DNA of 11,142 bases from Bacteroidetes bacterium HGW-Bacteroidetes-12. Its GTDB lineage: Bacteria > Bacteroidota > Bacteroidia > Flavobacteriales_E > Vicingaceae. Below are positions 1 through 6,100 of this stretch, piece by piece; the stretch's first letter is position 1; each line of letters opens with the position of its first letter. The DNA lies in the NCBI GenBank assembly GCA_002841035.1, contig PHDR01000055.1:1-11142 (forward strand), given 5' to 3'. A model generated the notes under the pieces. That model did no database searches, had not been told where the DNA came from, and saw nothing but the letters and a program-made list of their open reading frames with translations. Both the position numbers and the translations under genes were made by a program.

Positions 1-102
1 ATCTGAATAACCTTCTCTAACAAACACATCTAACCAAAACACCGTTGCGAAACTTATAAAATAAAGCCCTTCAGGATTAAGAAATTTATAGTTTCTGCTT
101 AT
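1..102 (-). CDS. REP-associated tyrosine transposase (Y1/HUH family), N-terminal part, cut by window edge
   Basis: Read on the minus strand from 102 to 1, 34 codons without a stop give a protein starting ISRNYKFLNPEGLYFISFAT and continuing through VFWLDVFVREGY. From memory this matches the N-terminus of Bacteroidota REP-associated tyrosine transposases (IS200/IS605-like single-strand transposases), which usually begin M-S-x-x-Y-K-F and have a similar F-A-T-V-x-W-x-D-V-F-x-R stretch. The HUH motif and catalytic tyrosine would lie left of the window. Where the family has its initiator Met, this copy has ATA (100-102). Upstream in frame there is no ATG, GTG or TTG before a stop, so the start codon looks lost, or a rare start is used. 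The REP-like repeats just upstream of the gene fit this assignment, since such enzymes are thought to mobilise REP hairpins. The family call is firm; whether the gene is active cannot be judged from 34 codons. Confidence 0.75.
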   Translation of the reverse strand, partial: MSRNYKFLNPEGLYFISFATVFWLDVFVREGYSD

Positions 103-131
103 GTTGGCAAATGTATTAATTTTTTATTTAC

Positions 132-163
132 CACAAGCGGGACGCTTGCGGCAGCGAGGGGGG
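132..163. repeat. REP-like GC-rich repeat, full unit with hairpin
   Basis: A GC-rich block in AT-rich surroundings. CAAGCG (134-139), loop GGA, CGCTTG (143-148) form a perfect 6-bp hairpin, followed by CGGCAGCGAGGGGGG to 163. The part from 145 recurs at 233-250 with one mismatch. It lies about 30 bases upstream of the minus-strand transposase start, where REP units serving such enzymes are often found. That it is a substrate of this enzyme is inference. Confidence 0.6.
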
Positions 164-213
164 TGAAGTTTATGCTGAAGCATTGAAGCACTACGCTAAA
201 CTCGAACTAGCCC

Positions 214-371
214 CTACTCAATTATTTTTCTACTTGCGACAGCGAGGGGGTCGTAACGGTAATTGTTGGGTCCGTTGTTTATTTGAGCGATATTAGCATT
301 AAAATTTCCCATATCTTCAATGTCATCATCAAAATGGTTTTTGCTGAATCGTTTACATGATACAAGCGTTT
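214..371 (-). pseudogene. RHS/YD-repeat protein remnant, frameshifted and truncated
   Basis: The minus strand reads KRLYHVNDSAK (371 to about 340), then, after a shift of one base in the T5 run at 338-342, NHFDDDIEDMGNFN and later NNGPNNYRYD (to 250). From memory both pieces resemble the core of Bacteroidota RHS/YD-repeat proteins, in which 'NRLxHVxD' is followed by an acidic linker and then 'NYxYDAIGNL'. Here YRYD runs straight into the REP-like repeat, and the frame stops at 214-216. RHS proteins are large secreted or surface toxin-delivery shells of thousands of bases; only about 120 bases of homology remain, so this is debris rather than a gene. The upstream border near 371 is uncertain, because unrelated coding-like sequence on the other strand begins there. 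Confidence 0.5.
233..250. repeat. REP-like repeat, partial second copy
   Basis: CTTGCGACAGCGAGGGGG is a direct copy of 145-162 with one mismatch (A for G), 88 bases away, and lacks the hairpin half of the first copy. It begins exactly where recognisable RHS coding sequence on the minus strand ends (250), so it marks the truncation point of that gene remnant. Confidence 0.55.
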
Positions 372-452
372 GGCAATGGTCTTCCTGTTGATTTACGTTT
401 AGCCATTAAAATTGGGTTGCGTTTTGGCGGAGGAAATTCTTCAACCAATTAA
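357..452 (+). pseudogene. Possible orphan C-terminal coding fragment, barrel-like ending
   Basis: A 31-codon plus-strand frame ends with GLPVDLRLAIKIGLRFGGGN and a few polar residues before TAA. Alternating hydrophobic and charged residues followed by a glycine-rich end look like the last strand of an outer-membrane barrel protein. The first codons (357-371) overlap the RHS scrap on the other strand, so the real homology probably starts near 372 and the ATG is fortuitous. Nothing upstream continues the frame (TGA at 345-347). It is too short to assign to a family and may be chance. Confidence 0.25.
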
Positions 453-472
453 ATTAATCTTAAACTGCACTT

Positions 473-1705
473 TTATTTCTCTTTAATAATCTTAAATGTT
501 TCTTGTGTTTTTTCAGAATTCACATACACAAAATACAACCCATTAGTAAGGTTGGAAAGATTGATTGTAAATGTATTCGTTGAATTAAATTTATTGGTAT
601 AAACCATTCTTCCAACCAAATCAAAAACAGTTACATTCAGCAAAGATTCTGGGTTTTTACTTTGAAAATTGAATTGATTGTTTGCGAAAAAACCTTTCCA
701 ACTCGAAACACTTACTTGTTGCTTAATGCCCACCGTAACATTGTTTCCAATTTCTACTTTCATTGCCACAGGCAAATGGTCTGACATATAAAACAAAGCA
801 CTTAACACATTTGGAGTAACAGAAATATTTACAGGAGCATCTGTGATTGACTTATTAAAATGCAATCCATCATTACCAATAGCTTCATAGGAGTTAGGAA
901 TATATTTTACCTTGTTTGTTCCGTTAAGTGCATCTTGGCTAGTAAAAATCCAATCAAAACGATCGTCTAATCCACCATTTGAACCACCATCAGGAAGAAG
1001 AACATTTCTTGGGCTTTGTGTGTGAATGGCAGAAAAAGACGAATTTGCATGCCATAATCCAGGTGAATTGATAGGATCAAAAAGTTTAACTAGTCCTCCA
1101 TTAATAATGGTATTATAAGCAGGTTCAAAATCACCATACAGATTCATATCCCCAGCAAAAAACACATTTTCTAAACTAACAGCCTTTGCATCTAAATAAT
1201 TCTTAAACACAACCGCTTCTTGATTTCGTTGTTGTTCATTAGTAATTCCTTGACTGGCCTTTAAATGAGCTACATAACAATAAATAAAAATAGTATCATC
1301 TCCTGGAGATAAAGTTTGAGCGTTATAATACAATACATATTCACTTATGTTTCTTAAAACAGTAGCTATTTCAAACTGACTTTTTAGTGTCAACTTGTTG
1401 GAGTTGTAATATAACATATTATCCGTATCTGGTCCATTAAAATAGGTGGCTCTTTGATAATGCGTTACTCCATCTACATTAAGAGCATCTGTTAAAATAA
1501 GGTTTGCTCCACTTAGAGCAGTTAACTCAGTTATCATGAAAATATCTGGTTTTATAAGTTTTACAATCGGTTTTAATGTATCTGCCTTAGTTGGATTAAC
1601 TTGAGGATAGTTAAGTACATTATAAAACATCACATTCAATGTATCTTGAGAAAAACCAAAAAACGAAAAAACGACAAAAGAAACTATGATTAGGAAATAC
1701 TTCAT
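473..1705 (-). CDS. Exported endonuclease/exonuclease/phosphatase-fold protein with T9SS sorting tail
   Basis: A 410-residue protein. Residues 1-19 form a signal peptide with the mature start near QDTLNV. Residues 22-317 form an EEP (DNase I-like) domain with the metal and catalytic signature: N29 in MFYNVLNY, E60 in ITE, H147 in VAHLKAS, D186/N188 in GDMNLYG, D251 in RFDWIF and D309/H310 in SDHLPV. Such enzymes cleave phosphodiester or phosphate-ester bonds, commonly with Mg2+; the substrate (DNA, RNA, lipid or inositol phosphate) cannot be read from sequence. Residues about 328-410 form a type A T9SS C-terminal domain ending NGLYFVYVNSEKTQETFKII, so the protein is probably exported across the outer membrane and released or surface-anchored. 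It lies 5 bases downstream of a second EEP gene and is almost certainly co-transcribed with it. The ATG at 1703-1705 places the signal peptide at the N-terminus. Confidence 0.88.
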   Translation of the reverse strand: MKYFLIIVSFVVFSFFGFSQDTLNVMFYNVLNYPQVNPTKADTLKPIVKLIKPDIFMITELTALSGANLILTDALNVDGVTHYQRATYFNGPDTDNMLYYNSNKLTLKSQFEIATVLRNISEYVLYYNAQTLSPGDDTIFIYCYVAHLKASQGITNEQQRNQEAVVFKNYLDAKAVSLENVFFAGDMNLYGDFEPAYNTIINGGLVKLFDPINSPGLWHANSSFSAIHTQSPRNVLLPDGGSNGGLDDRFDWIFTSQDALNGTNKVKYIPNSYEAIGNDGLHFNKSITDAPVNISVTPNVLSALFYMSDHLPVAMKVEIGNNVTVGIKQQVSVSSWKGFFANNQFNFQSKNPESLLNVTVFDLVGRMVYTNKFNSTNTFTINLSNLTNGLYFVYVNSEKTQETFKIIKEK

Positions 1706-1710
1706 GATTG

Positions 1711-2772
1711 TTAGTTTACATTTTTAACTAAGAACAAATATACGGGAAAATGATCACTATATCCTCCAATGTATTCGCCAAAAGAAAAAGTTCGGTATGG
1801 ATAACCTTTAAATCTTCCTTCTGAGGTTTTAAGGTAAGGTTTATTAAACACTACTGCTTTGTGGAATTTTAGTGTTGTATAATCTTTACCTAACAATGAA
1901 GGTGAGATGATAATCTGATCGAAAAGATTCCATGCATCATTATATCCAAGCGTACCAATTCCTTTTTTAAAAAAATCTTCAAACGGATTAAAAAGTTTTC
2001 CATCAATAGCCAATTCTTCTTTCCCTTCAGCTTTCAAATATCCTTTCACACTAATATCCACAGGATCATCATTCAAATCGCCCATAAAAAAAATTTTTGC
2101 ATCTGGGTTATGGCTTTGTAAAGAATCTACAATTGAGCGAGCCAATTGAGCTGCAGCAATTCGCTTTGGTTTACTTTTCTTCTCCCCACCTCTTCTTGAT
2201 GGCCAATGAGCAACAATTATATGAATTGGTTCTCCATGCAATTCACCCGAAACAAGCAGTTGGTCTCTAGTAAAAAAAGCTGTGTCTTCTGGGATTTTCA
2301 ATGTAAAACTTTTGCTCGTTACATTTTTAAAATAAGCTGGGTTATAAAGTAGTCCGACATCGACTCCTCTTAAGTCGGGTGAATCATAATGCTCAATTTG
2401 ATAATTTCTGTCTTTTATAGATTCTTGTTTAACCAAATCTTCCAATACCAAGCGATTTTCAACTTCTGAAACACCTAAAATAGCAACGCCATCGGGAGTT
2501 ACATCTTTTCCCAATTCAGAAATAACACGAGCCATGTTACCCAATTTCTCATTATATTTAACTGTTGTCCACCTGCTTTTTCCTTTAGGCGTAAATTCAT
2601 CTTGTAAAATTTTAGTTGAATCAGGGTCAACTATCGTATCAAACAAATTTTCGAGGTTATAAAATCCAACACAAGTAATAGAAACTTGCTGTTTGTCTGC
2701 TTGAGCATAACCATTTACTGAAAGAAAAAAAGAAGTTATACTTACTAATAAAGAAAAAAATAGCTTTTGCAT
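1711..2772 (-). CDS. Exported endonuclease/exonuclease/phosphatase-family protein
   Basis: A 353-residue protein with a signal peptide (about 1-24, cleavage near GYAQA) and one EEP domain over the rest. Signature residues are N39/E41 in GFYNLENLFDT, E103/E105 in GVSEVEN, D138 in RGVDVGLLY, H189 in VAHWPSRRGG, D232/N234 in GDLNDDP, D285 in LFDQIIIS and D340/H341 in YSDHFPV. All expected metal-binding and catalytic positions are present, so it should be an active metal-dependent phosphodiesterase or nuclease in the periplasm or outside the cell. Unlike its downstream neighbour it has no T9SS tail, so the two related enzymes may act in different compartments. It is the first gene of the pair (stop to next start 5 bases). 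No strong promoter was found in the 66 bases to the next remnant; TTACTTTG on the minus strand (2816-2823) is one base from the TAnnTTTG -7 consensus but lacks a well-placed TTG. Confidence 0.88.
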   Translation of the reverse strand: MQKLFFSLLVSITSFFLSVNGYAQADKQQVSITCVGFYNLENLFDTIVDPDSTKILQDEFTPKGKSRWTTVKYNEKLGNMARVISELGKDVTPDGVAILGVSEVENRLVLEDLVKQESIKDRNYQIEHYDSPDLRGVDVGLLYNPAYFKNVTSKSFTLKIPEDTAFFTRDQLLVSGELHGEPIHIIVAHWPSRRGGEKKSKPKRIAAAQLARSIVDSLQSHNPDAKIFFMGDLNDDPVDISVKGYLKAEGKEELAIDGKLFNPFEDFFKKGIGTLGYNDAWNLFDQIIISPSLLGKDYTTLKFHKAVVFNKPYLKTSEGRFKGYPYRTFSFGEYIGGYSDHFPVYLFLVKNVN

Positions 2773-2838
2773 TTATAGAGTGGTTATTAAAACATGAAAT
2801 TTATTATTTTGACAACAAAGTAACGTAATATTCAAAGA

Positions 2839-3950
2839 TTATGCCCTATAATATCTATAGATAAATGTTAACAGATTGTTATCAAAAAAATTAATGCAAC
2901 AATGAAAACTCCCCCTGCCCCCCGAAGGGGGGTTCAGCTCCGCAGCCCAGTAAAAATAGCCACTTACCACATCTTTTGGTCTAAAAAATACAAAGTAATC
3001 TTTTAGGTGCTCATCTAACATTTCGGAAGTTGCCAAAAAGCTGCGTTGTATTCGCTCGGCATAGTTGATGCTGTCGGTTATTTCTTTGTGTTTTTCTTCC
3101 ACCAAATGTTTTTGTTCGGTAATAATGTGTTTTTGCTTTTGAGTTACTTTAAAACGGTTGTACATAAACCCAGCAAATACCAATACTAAAAACAAACCTC
3201 CAATAACCGAATAAAGAATGGTCTGTTGCTTTTTCTTTTCAACTACAGCTAATGCTGCTTGCTTTTCTTTATCTTTTTCCAATAATTTAATTTGTGTTTC
3301 TTTTTTTTCACTATCATACATAGCGGTCATTTCTACTGTTTTTTCGGCACTTTCTACATTAAAAATGGAATCGTTTATTTCTTTAAACAATTTATGGTAC
3401 TCATAAGCTCCTTTAAAATTACCTGCAGCCGAATCGATTAAAGAAAGTGTTTGGTAAGCTTCTTTAATATCATCTTTTACCCCTATTTCTATGGCAATCC
3501 TCAAACTGGCAAGCGATTGTTTTTTTGCTTCAGCTATTTTCCCTTGTTTTAAATAAACACCTCCAATGTTGCCGTAAGATATCGCAATACCTTGTTTGTC
3601 TCCAATGGTTTCCCTTATTTTAAGTGAGGCAAAATGATTTTTCAGGGCTTTGTCGTAATTGCCTTGATCATCATAAATATTTCCAATATTATGATAAGAC
3701 TTAGCAATACCTTTTTTAAAATTTAATTTTTTACCTAAAACTAAGCTCGTATTTCCATACGATAAACCTTTGTCGTAGTCTCCAATTTTCTTGTATTCAT
3801 CACAAAGTTTGTTTAAATGGTTTACTTTATTGGTATCTTCTTTAGCGGTTTTTTAAGGGTTAACAAAGAGTCGATAGTTGCATTACTTTGTGCAAAACCC
3901 TTTGATAATCCAAGGGTAATAATTAAGAAGATGTAGATTAGTTTTTTTAT
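2839..3950 (-). pseudogene. TPR - membrane helix - SpoIIE/PP2C phosphatase, copy 1, degraded
   Basis: Read from 3950, a signal peptide (KKLIYIFLIITLGLSKGFAQ) begins at ATA (3948-3950) where the paralogue at 6045 has ATG. A one-base deletion at or near the T6 run 3849-3854 then breaks the frame. From there the frame is open to 2839 and encodes about three TPR repeats (such as GIAKSYHNIGNIYDDQGNYD), a coiled coil, a membrane helix (about 3160-3230, VIGGLFLVLVFAGFMY), a second coiled coil and the start of a SpoIIE-type PP2C domain, INYAERIQRSF...FFRPKDVVSGYFYWAAEL. In the family the motif is SGDFYW; here the metal-binding Asp is Tyr (2956-2958). After WAAEL the domain ends at a GC-rich palindromic element and about 75 bases of unrelated sequence. 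Intact homologues are membrane-anchored serine/threonine phosphatases of partner-switch-type signalling. Start loss, frameshift, residue loss and truncation together argue strongly for a dead gene. The only usual start in the main frame is a TTG at 3504 inside the TPRs, which I do not accept. Confidence 0.85.
2911..2940. repeat. GC-rich palindromic element inside phosphatase pseudogene copy 1
   Basis: CCCCCC-GAA-GGGGGG (2918-2932) is a perfect hairpin within a C-rich block. On the minus strand it is translated as NPPSGGRG directly after the last recognisable SpoIIE residues (WAAEL), and homology ends there. The core is the same type as the element at 5643-5681 (C-run, GAA, G-run). The outer borders, perhaps to 2950, are uncertain. 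Confidence 0.6.
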
Positions 3951-3985
3951 AGTTTAAGGTTTAGTATTTTTGAATACAACGCTGT

Positions 3986-5149
3986 TCATGTTACCATTTG
4001 TTTTATGTTTTTAATAAAATGCATTAAGCCCATTACTTGTACATTTTCTTTTAATAAATAGGTATCTTCTGTTGGAATAATTACATAAAGATGCGTTATT
4101 CCTAAATCTTTCATGGCTTCATAATTGCCTCTACTTAACGAAGGCGAAGCACTTAGTTTAATTTCTACACCTATTTTTTTTTGATTAGGAAATGTTACGA
4201 TTATATCTAATTCTGCCCCATGATTGGTTCTGTAAAAACAAATAGTTGCATTGTAAGGAAGGATGGTTTTTATTTGTTGCAATACAAAACCTTCCCATAA
4301 GTTTCCTGCATTCGGGTTAGAGAGCAAATCATTGTAATTGCTTATCCCTAACAAATAATTTAATATCCCAGTATCTCGCAAGTATATTTTGGGCGATTTT
4401 ACAATGCGTTTAGCACTATTTCCAGAATATGGTTCGAGCAATTCAATTAAAAAAGCATGCTCTAAAAACTGAATGTATTTTTTAACGGTGGGAGAGCTTA
4501 CTCCCAATGATTTTGACAAAGTAGTGTAATTGAGTACCTGACCATGCAAGTGTGCCAACATTCGGAGTAATTTTCTCGATTCGCTTGGCGATACAGGTAA
4601 TCCCAATAAGGGTAAGTCTTTTTCTACATACGTTTGAATAAAACCCTCTCGCCACAACTCACTCATTTTATCTGATTTTGCTAAAAATGAATTCGGAAAA
4701 CCACCTCTTAGTAATAATTTTTCGTCCGAGCCTTTAGGGAGTTCCAATAAATGAAAAGGTCGTAATTCTTTATAAAAAATTCTTCCTGCTAATGATTCGG
4801 AACTATCTCTAATCAGTTCGGGAGATGCAGAACCCAACAATATAAATCGTGCAGGTTTTCTATTTTGATCTATCATTGCACGAAGTATGGGAAACAAATC
4901 TTTTCTTCGCTGTATTTCATCTAAAACAATACATTTGTCTTCATTGTTTTCAAAAAACAAAACAGGGTCGCTTAGTTTTATTTCATGACGTGGGTTTTCT
5001 AAATCAATGTATATTATTTCTGCATCAATGTGCTTTTGTAATAATTTTACTAGGGTAGTTTTACCAACCTGTCTGGGACCAACTATAGCCAATGCTGGGA
5101 ATTCGCTCAACAATTCCACCAATTCATCTAGTACCAAACGTGTTATCAT
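3986..5149 (-). CDS. AAA ATPase of the AAA_14/DUF4143 type
   Basis: A 387-residue protein, full length for this family. Residues 1-135 form a P-loop AAA domain: Walker A GPRQVGKT (24-31), Walker B CIVLDEIQ (73-80) and a sensor-like LLGSASPEL (105-112). Residues about 150-240 are helical, with a winged-helix-like stretch (NYTTLSKSLGVSSPTVKKYI). Residues about 250-387 form the DUF4143 C-terminal domain, with E286 and the spaced motif GAELD(311-315)...GVEIK(327-331) that resembles a PD-(D/E)xK nuclease core. The family is widespread and mobile, often solitary, and its cellular role is not established, so no process is assigned. It sits between two decayed SpoIIE paralogues on the same strand, 35 bases upstream of copy 1, and has its own putative promoter with an inverted repeat. 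It appears intact. The ATG at 5147-5149 gives the usual N-terminus for the family. Confidence 0.88.
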   Translation of the reverse strand: MITRLVLDELVELLSEFPALAIVGPRQVGKTTLVKLLQKHIDAEIIYIDLENPRHEIKLSDPVLFFENNEDKCIVLDEIQRRKDLFPILRAMIDQNRKPARFILLGSASPELIRDSSESLAGRIFYKELRPFHLLELPKGSDEKLLLRGGFPNSFLAKSDKMSELWREGFIQTYVEKDLPLLGLPVSPSESRKLLRMLAHLHGQVLNYTTLSKSLGVSSPTVKKYIQFLEHAFLIELLEPYSGNSAKRIVKSPKIYLRDTGILNYLLGISNYNDLLSNPNAGNLWEGFVLQQIKTILPYNATICFYRTNHGAELDIIVTFPNQKKIGVEIKLSASPSLSRGNYEAMKDLGITHLYVIIPTEDTYLLKENVQVMGLMHFIKNIKQMVT

Positions 5150-5162
5150 TATTCAATTATTT

Positions 5163-5201
5163 ACCGTGCAAATATAAAGTTTAATTTTAAATATACACGG
5201 T
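5163..5201 (-). promoter_or_regulatory. Putative promoter with operator-like inverted repeat, ATPase gene
   Basis: On the minus strand TATATTTG (5169-5176) matches the Bacteroidota -7 consensus TAnnTTTG and lies 19 bases before the ATG at 5149. Two inverted ACCGTG arms (5163-5168 and 5196-5201) flank it: one falls near the expected transcription start, the other where the -33 TTG should be (GTG is present instead). The arms start 33 bases apart, close to three helical turns. A repressor binding both would cover the promoter; this is inference. Confidence 0.45.
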
Positions 5202-5246
5202 TTAATTTTACTATTATTCGATAATTTCAGAACAAACTTTTATTAT

Positions 5247-5260
5247 ATTCTCACACCGAT
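5247..5260. repeat. 14-bp direct repeat, copy A (SpoIIE gene-end remnant)
   Basis: ATTCTCACACCGAT here is identical to 5350-5363, 103 bases away. The 5350 copy encodes the end of the phosphatase remnant (IGVRI then TGA). The copy here also reads IGVRI on the minus strand, then TAA (5243-5245) after one further codon. It may be a leftover of another SpoIIE gene 3' end or a duplication made when the intervening element inserted. Confidence 0.55.
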
Positions 5261-5264
5261 TTAT

Positions 5265-5311
5265 CCGCCAGCCTGCCCATACCGAAAAGGTACGTTCGGG
5301 TGGGTAGTCGG
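5265..5311. repeat. GC-rich imperfect palindromic element between the direct repeats
   Basis: A GC-rich block from CCGCCAGCCTGCCCATACC to GGGTGGGTAGTCGG with partial inverted symmetry (CCGAA 5282-5286 against TTCGG 5295-5299, extended by imperfect CCC/GGG pairing). Base composition differs sharply from its flanks. It is unlike the other GC-rich repeats in the window and seems to be a separate interspersed family. The rest of the gene-free stretch 5150-5345 holds only the ATPase promoter and the flanking direct repeat. Confidence 0.45.
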
Positions 5312-5349
5312 ATTTGTATTATCTGGTGTTCGTTCTTTGACTTTGTCAA

Positions 5350-5363
5350 ATTCTCACACCGAT
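5350..5363. repeat. 14-bp direct repeat, copy B (native 3' end of phosphatase copy 2)
   Basis: ATTCTCACACCGAT encodes the final IGVRI residues of the SpoIIE-type remnant on the minus strand; the identical partner is at 5247-5260. Being coding here, this is the original context, and the other copy is the derived or orphaned one. Confidence 0.55.
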
Positions 5364-5642
5364 AATACATACATCATCTACCTGTTCATTTTCTCCTTTC
5401 CATTTGTCAAATTCTTCAGCTAATTTTTGTTCTTGTTCTAAAACTGGTAAATGAGCAATTTGTAGTAATAATTCTTTTAAATTTTTAATCATGTATTTTT
5501 TACCTTTATCACCACCAAATTGGTCGGGAAAGCCATCTGTTAGGGTATAAATTACATCCCCTTTTTGCAGTACGGTAGTATTTAAAGTAAAAGATTCTTC
5601 ATCATTATCGTGTTTACCCACAGGCATTTTGTCGGGTTTGAA

Positions 5643-5681
5643 CTCAGCCCCACCCCGACCCTCCCCGAAGGGGAGGGAATT
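5643..5681. repeat. GC-rich palindromic element inserted in frame in phosphatase copy 2
   Basis: CCCTCCCC (5659-5666), GAA, GGGGAGGG (5670-5677) form a perfect 8-bp stem inside a 39-base GC-rich block. On the minus strand it reads NSLPFGEGRGGAE, inserted between TEWP and FKPDKMPVGK, where homologues run directly from a short hydrophilic turn into KPDKMP. The length keeps the frame. The motif SLPFGEGRGG is a recurring translated repeat in Bacteroidota to my knowledge; a database count would confirm this. Confidence 0.7.
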
Positions 5682-6100
5682 TACAGGCCATTCTGTCCTG
5701 TTAGGATTAACAATAAAAACAGGATTATTTGCTGCTGCAAATGAAAGCTGTGTACGGTCTTGATTGAATACCAACAAACTGCAATCCATACCGTCTTTAC
5801 CACCTTCTGTGCTGCCATCTTTTCGTAATCGTTCAATAATAATTTTACGTGTTTGGTTTAAAATTTGGTTAGGTTCTGTTTTTTCTGTATTCACCACAAA
5901 GTTTGTTTAAGTGGTTTACTTTATTGGTATCTTCTTTAGCTGTTTTTAGGAGTGTTAAAAGAGAGTCAATTTTTGCATTGGTTTGAGCGAAACCTTTTGA
6001 TAAACCAAGGGTAATAAGTAAGAAGAGGTAGATTAGTTTTTTCATTTTTTAAATTGTTAATTCAAAATTTATTTTTCCTCATCTTTAAGTAACTTCTTTG

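Larger units (their letters stand above)
5346..6045 (-). pseudogene. SpoIIE/PP2C phosphatase paralogue, copy 2, internally deleted and frameshifted
   Basis: The minus strand starts with ATG at 6043-6045 and a signal peptide (MKKLIYLFLLITLGLSKGFA), followed by QTNAKIDSLL...NKLCGEYRK. This frame stops at 5869 after 58 codons. The first 160 bases are about 86% identical by hand alignment to copy 1 (3790-3950). At the A6 run (T6 at 5879-5884) the sequence jumps, one frame over, to the C-terminal half of a SpoIIE domain: TEPNQILNQTRKIIIERL, GGKDGMDCSLLVF, AAANNPVF, PDKMPVGKH, TDGFPDQFGG, VDDVCIIGVRI and stop at 5346-5348. All TPRs, the membrane helix and the first half of the phosphatase domain, with its metal-binding SGDFYW region, are missing. 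A GC-rich palindrome is translated in frame within the remaining domain. A 183-codon frame could start at GTG (5895-5897), but it would make half a domain, so I call the locus a pseudogene. Confidence 0.85.

Noticed and set aside
157..231. Plus-strand peptide EVYAEALKHYAKLELAPTQ between the two REP-like units
   Set aside because: Looks protein-like, but the open frame runs through the repeats on both sides and has no start or recognisable family; too short to call.
2816..2823. TTACTTTG as -7 promoter box for the EEP gene pair
   Set aside because: One mismatch to TAnnTTTG and no TTG at a suitable distance upstream; not strong enough for a separate feature.
3218..3406. Plus-strand open frame opposite the phosphatase pseudogene
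   Set aside because: Phe/Ser/Leu-rich mirror of an A-rich coding strand; no initiation context and no family resemblance.
2839..3504. A 221-codon gene starting at TTG 3504
   Set aside because: The TTG lies inside a TPR repeat, and coding homology continues upstream in the same frame to about 3850. It is the largest open piece of the degraded phosphatase gene, not a separate gene.
4849..5058. Plus-strand open frame opposite the ATPase gene
   Set aside because: Lies entirely within the Walker A/B coding region of the intact minus-strand ATPase; composition is that of an antisense shadow.
5346..5897. A 183-codon stand-alone gene starting at GTG 5897
   Set aside because: It would make only half of a SpoIIE domain without the first metal-binding motifs, and the start lies in sequence homologous to the N-terminal part of the paralogue in another frame.
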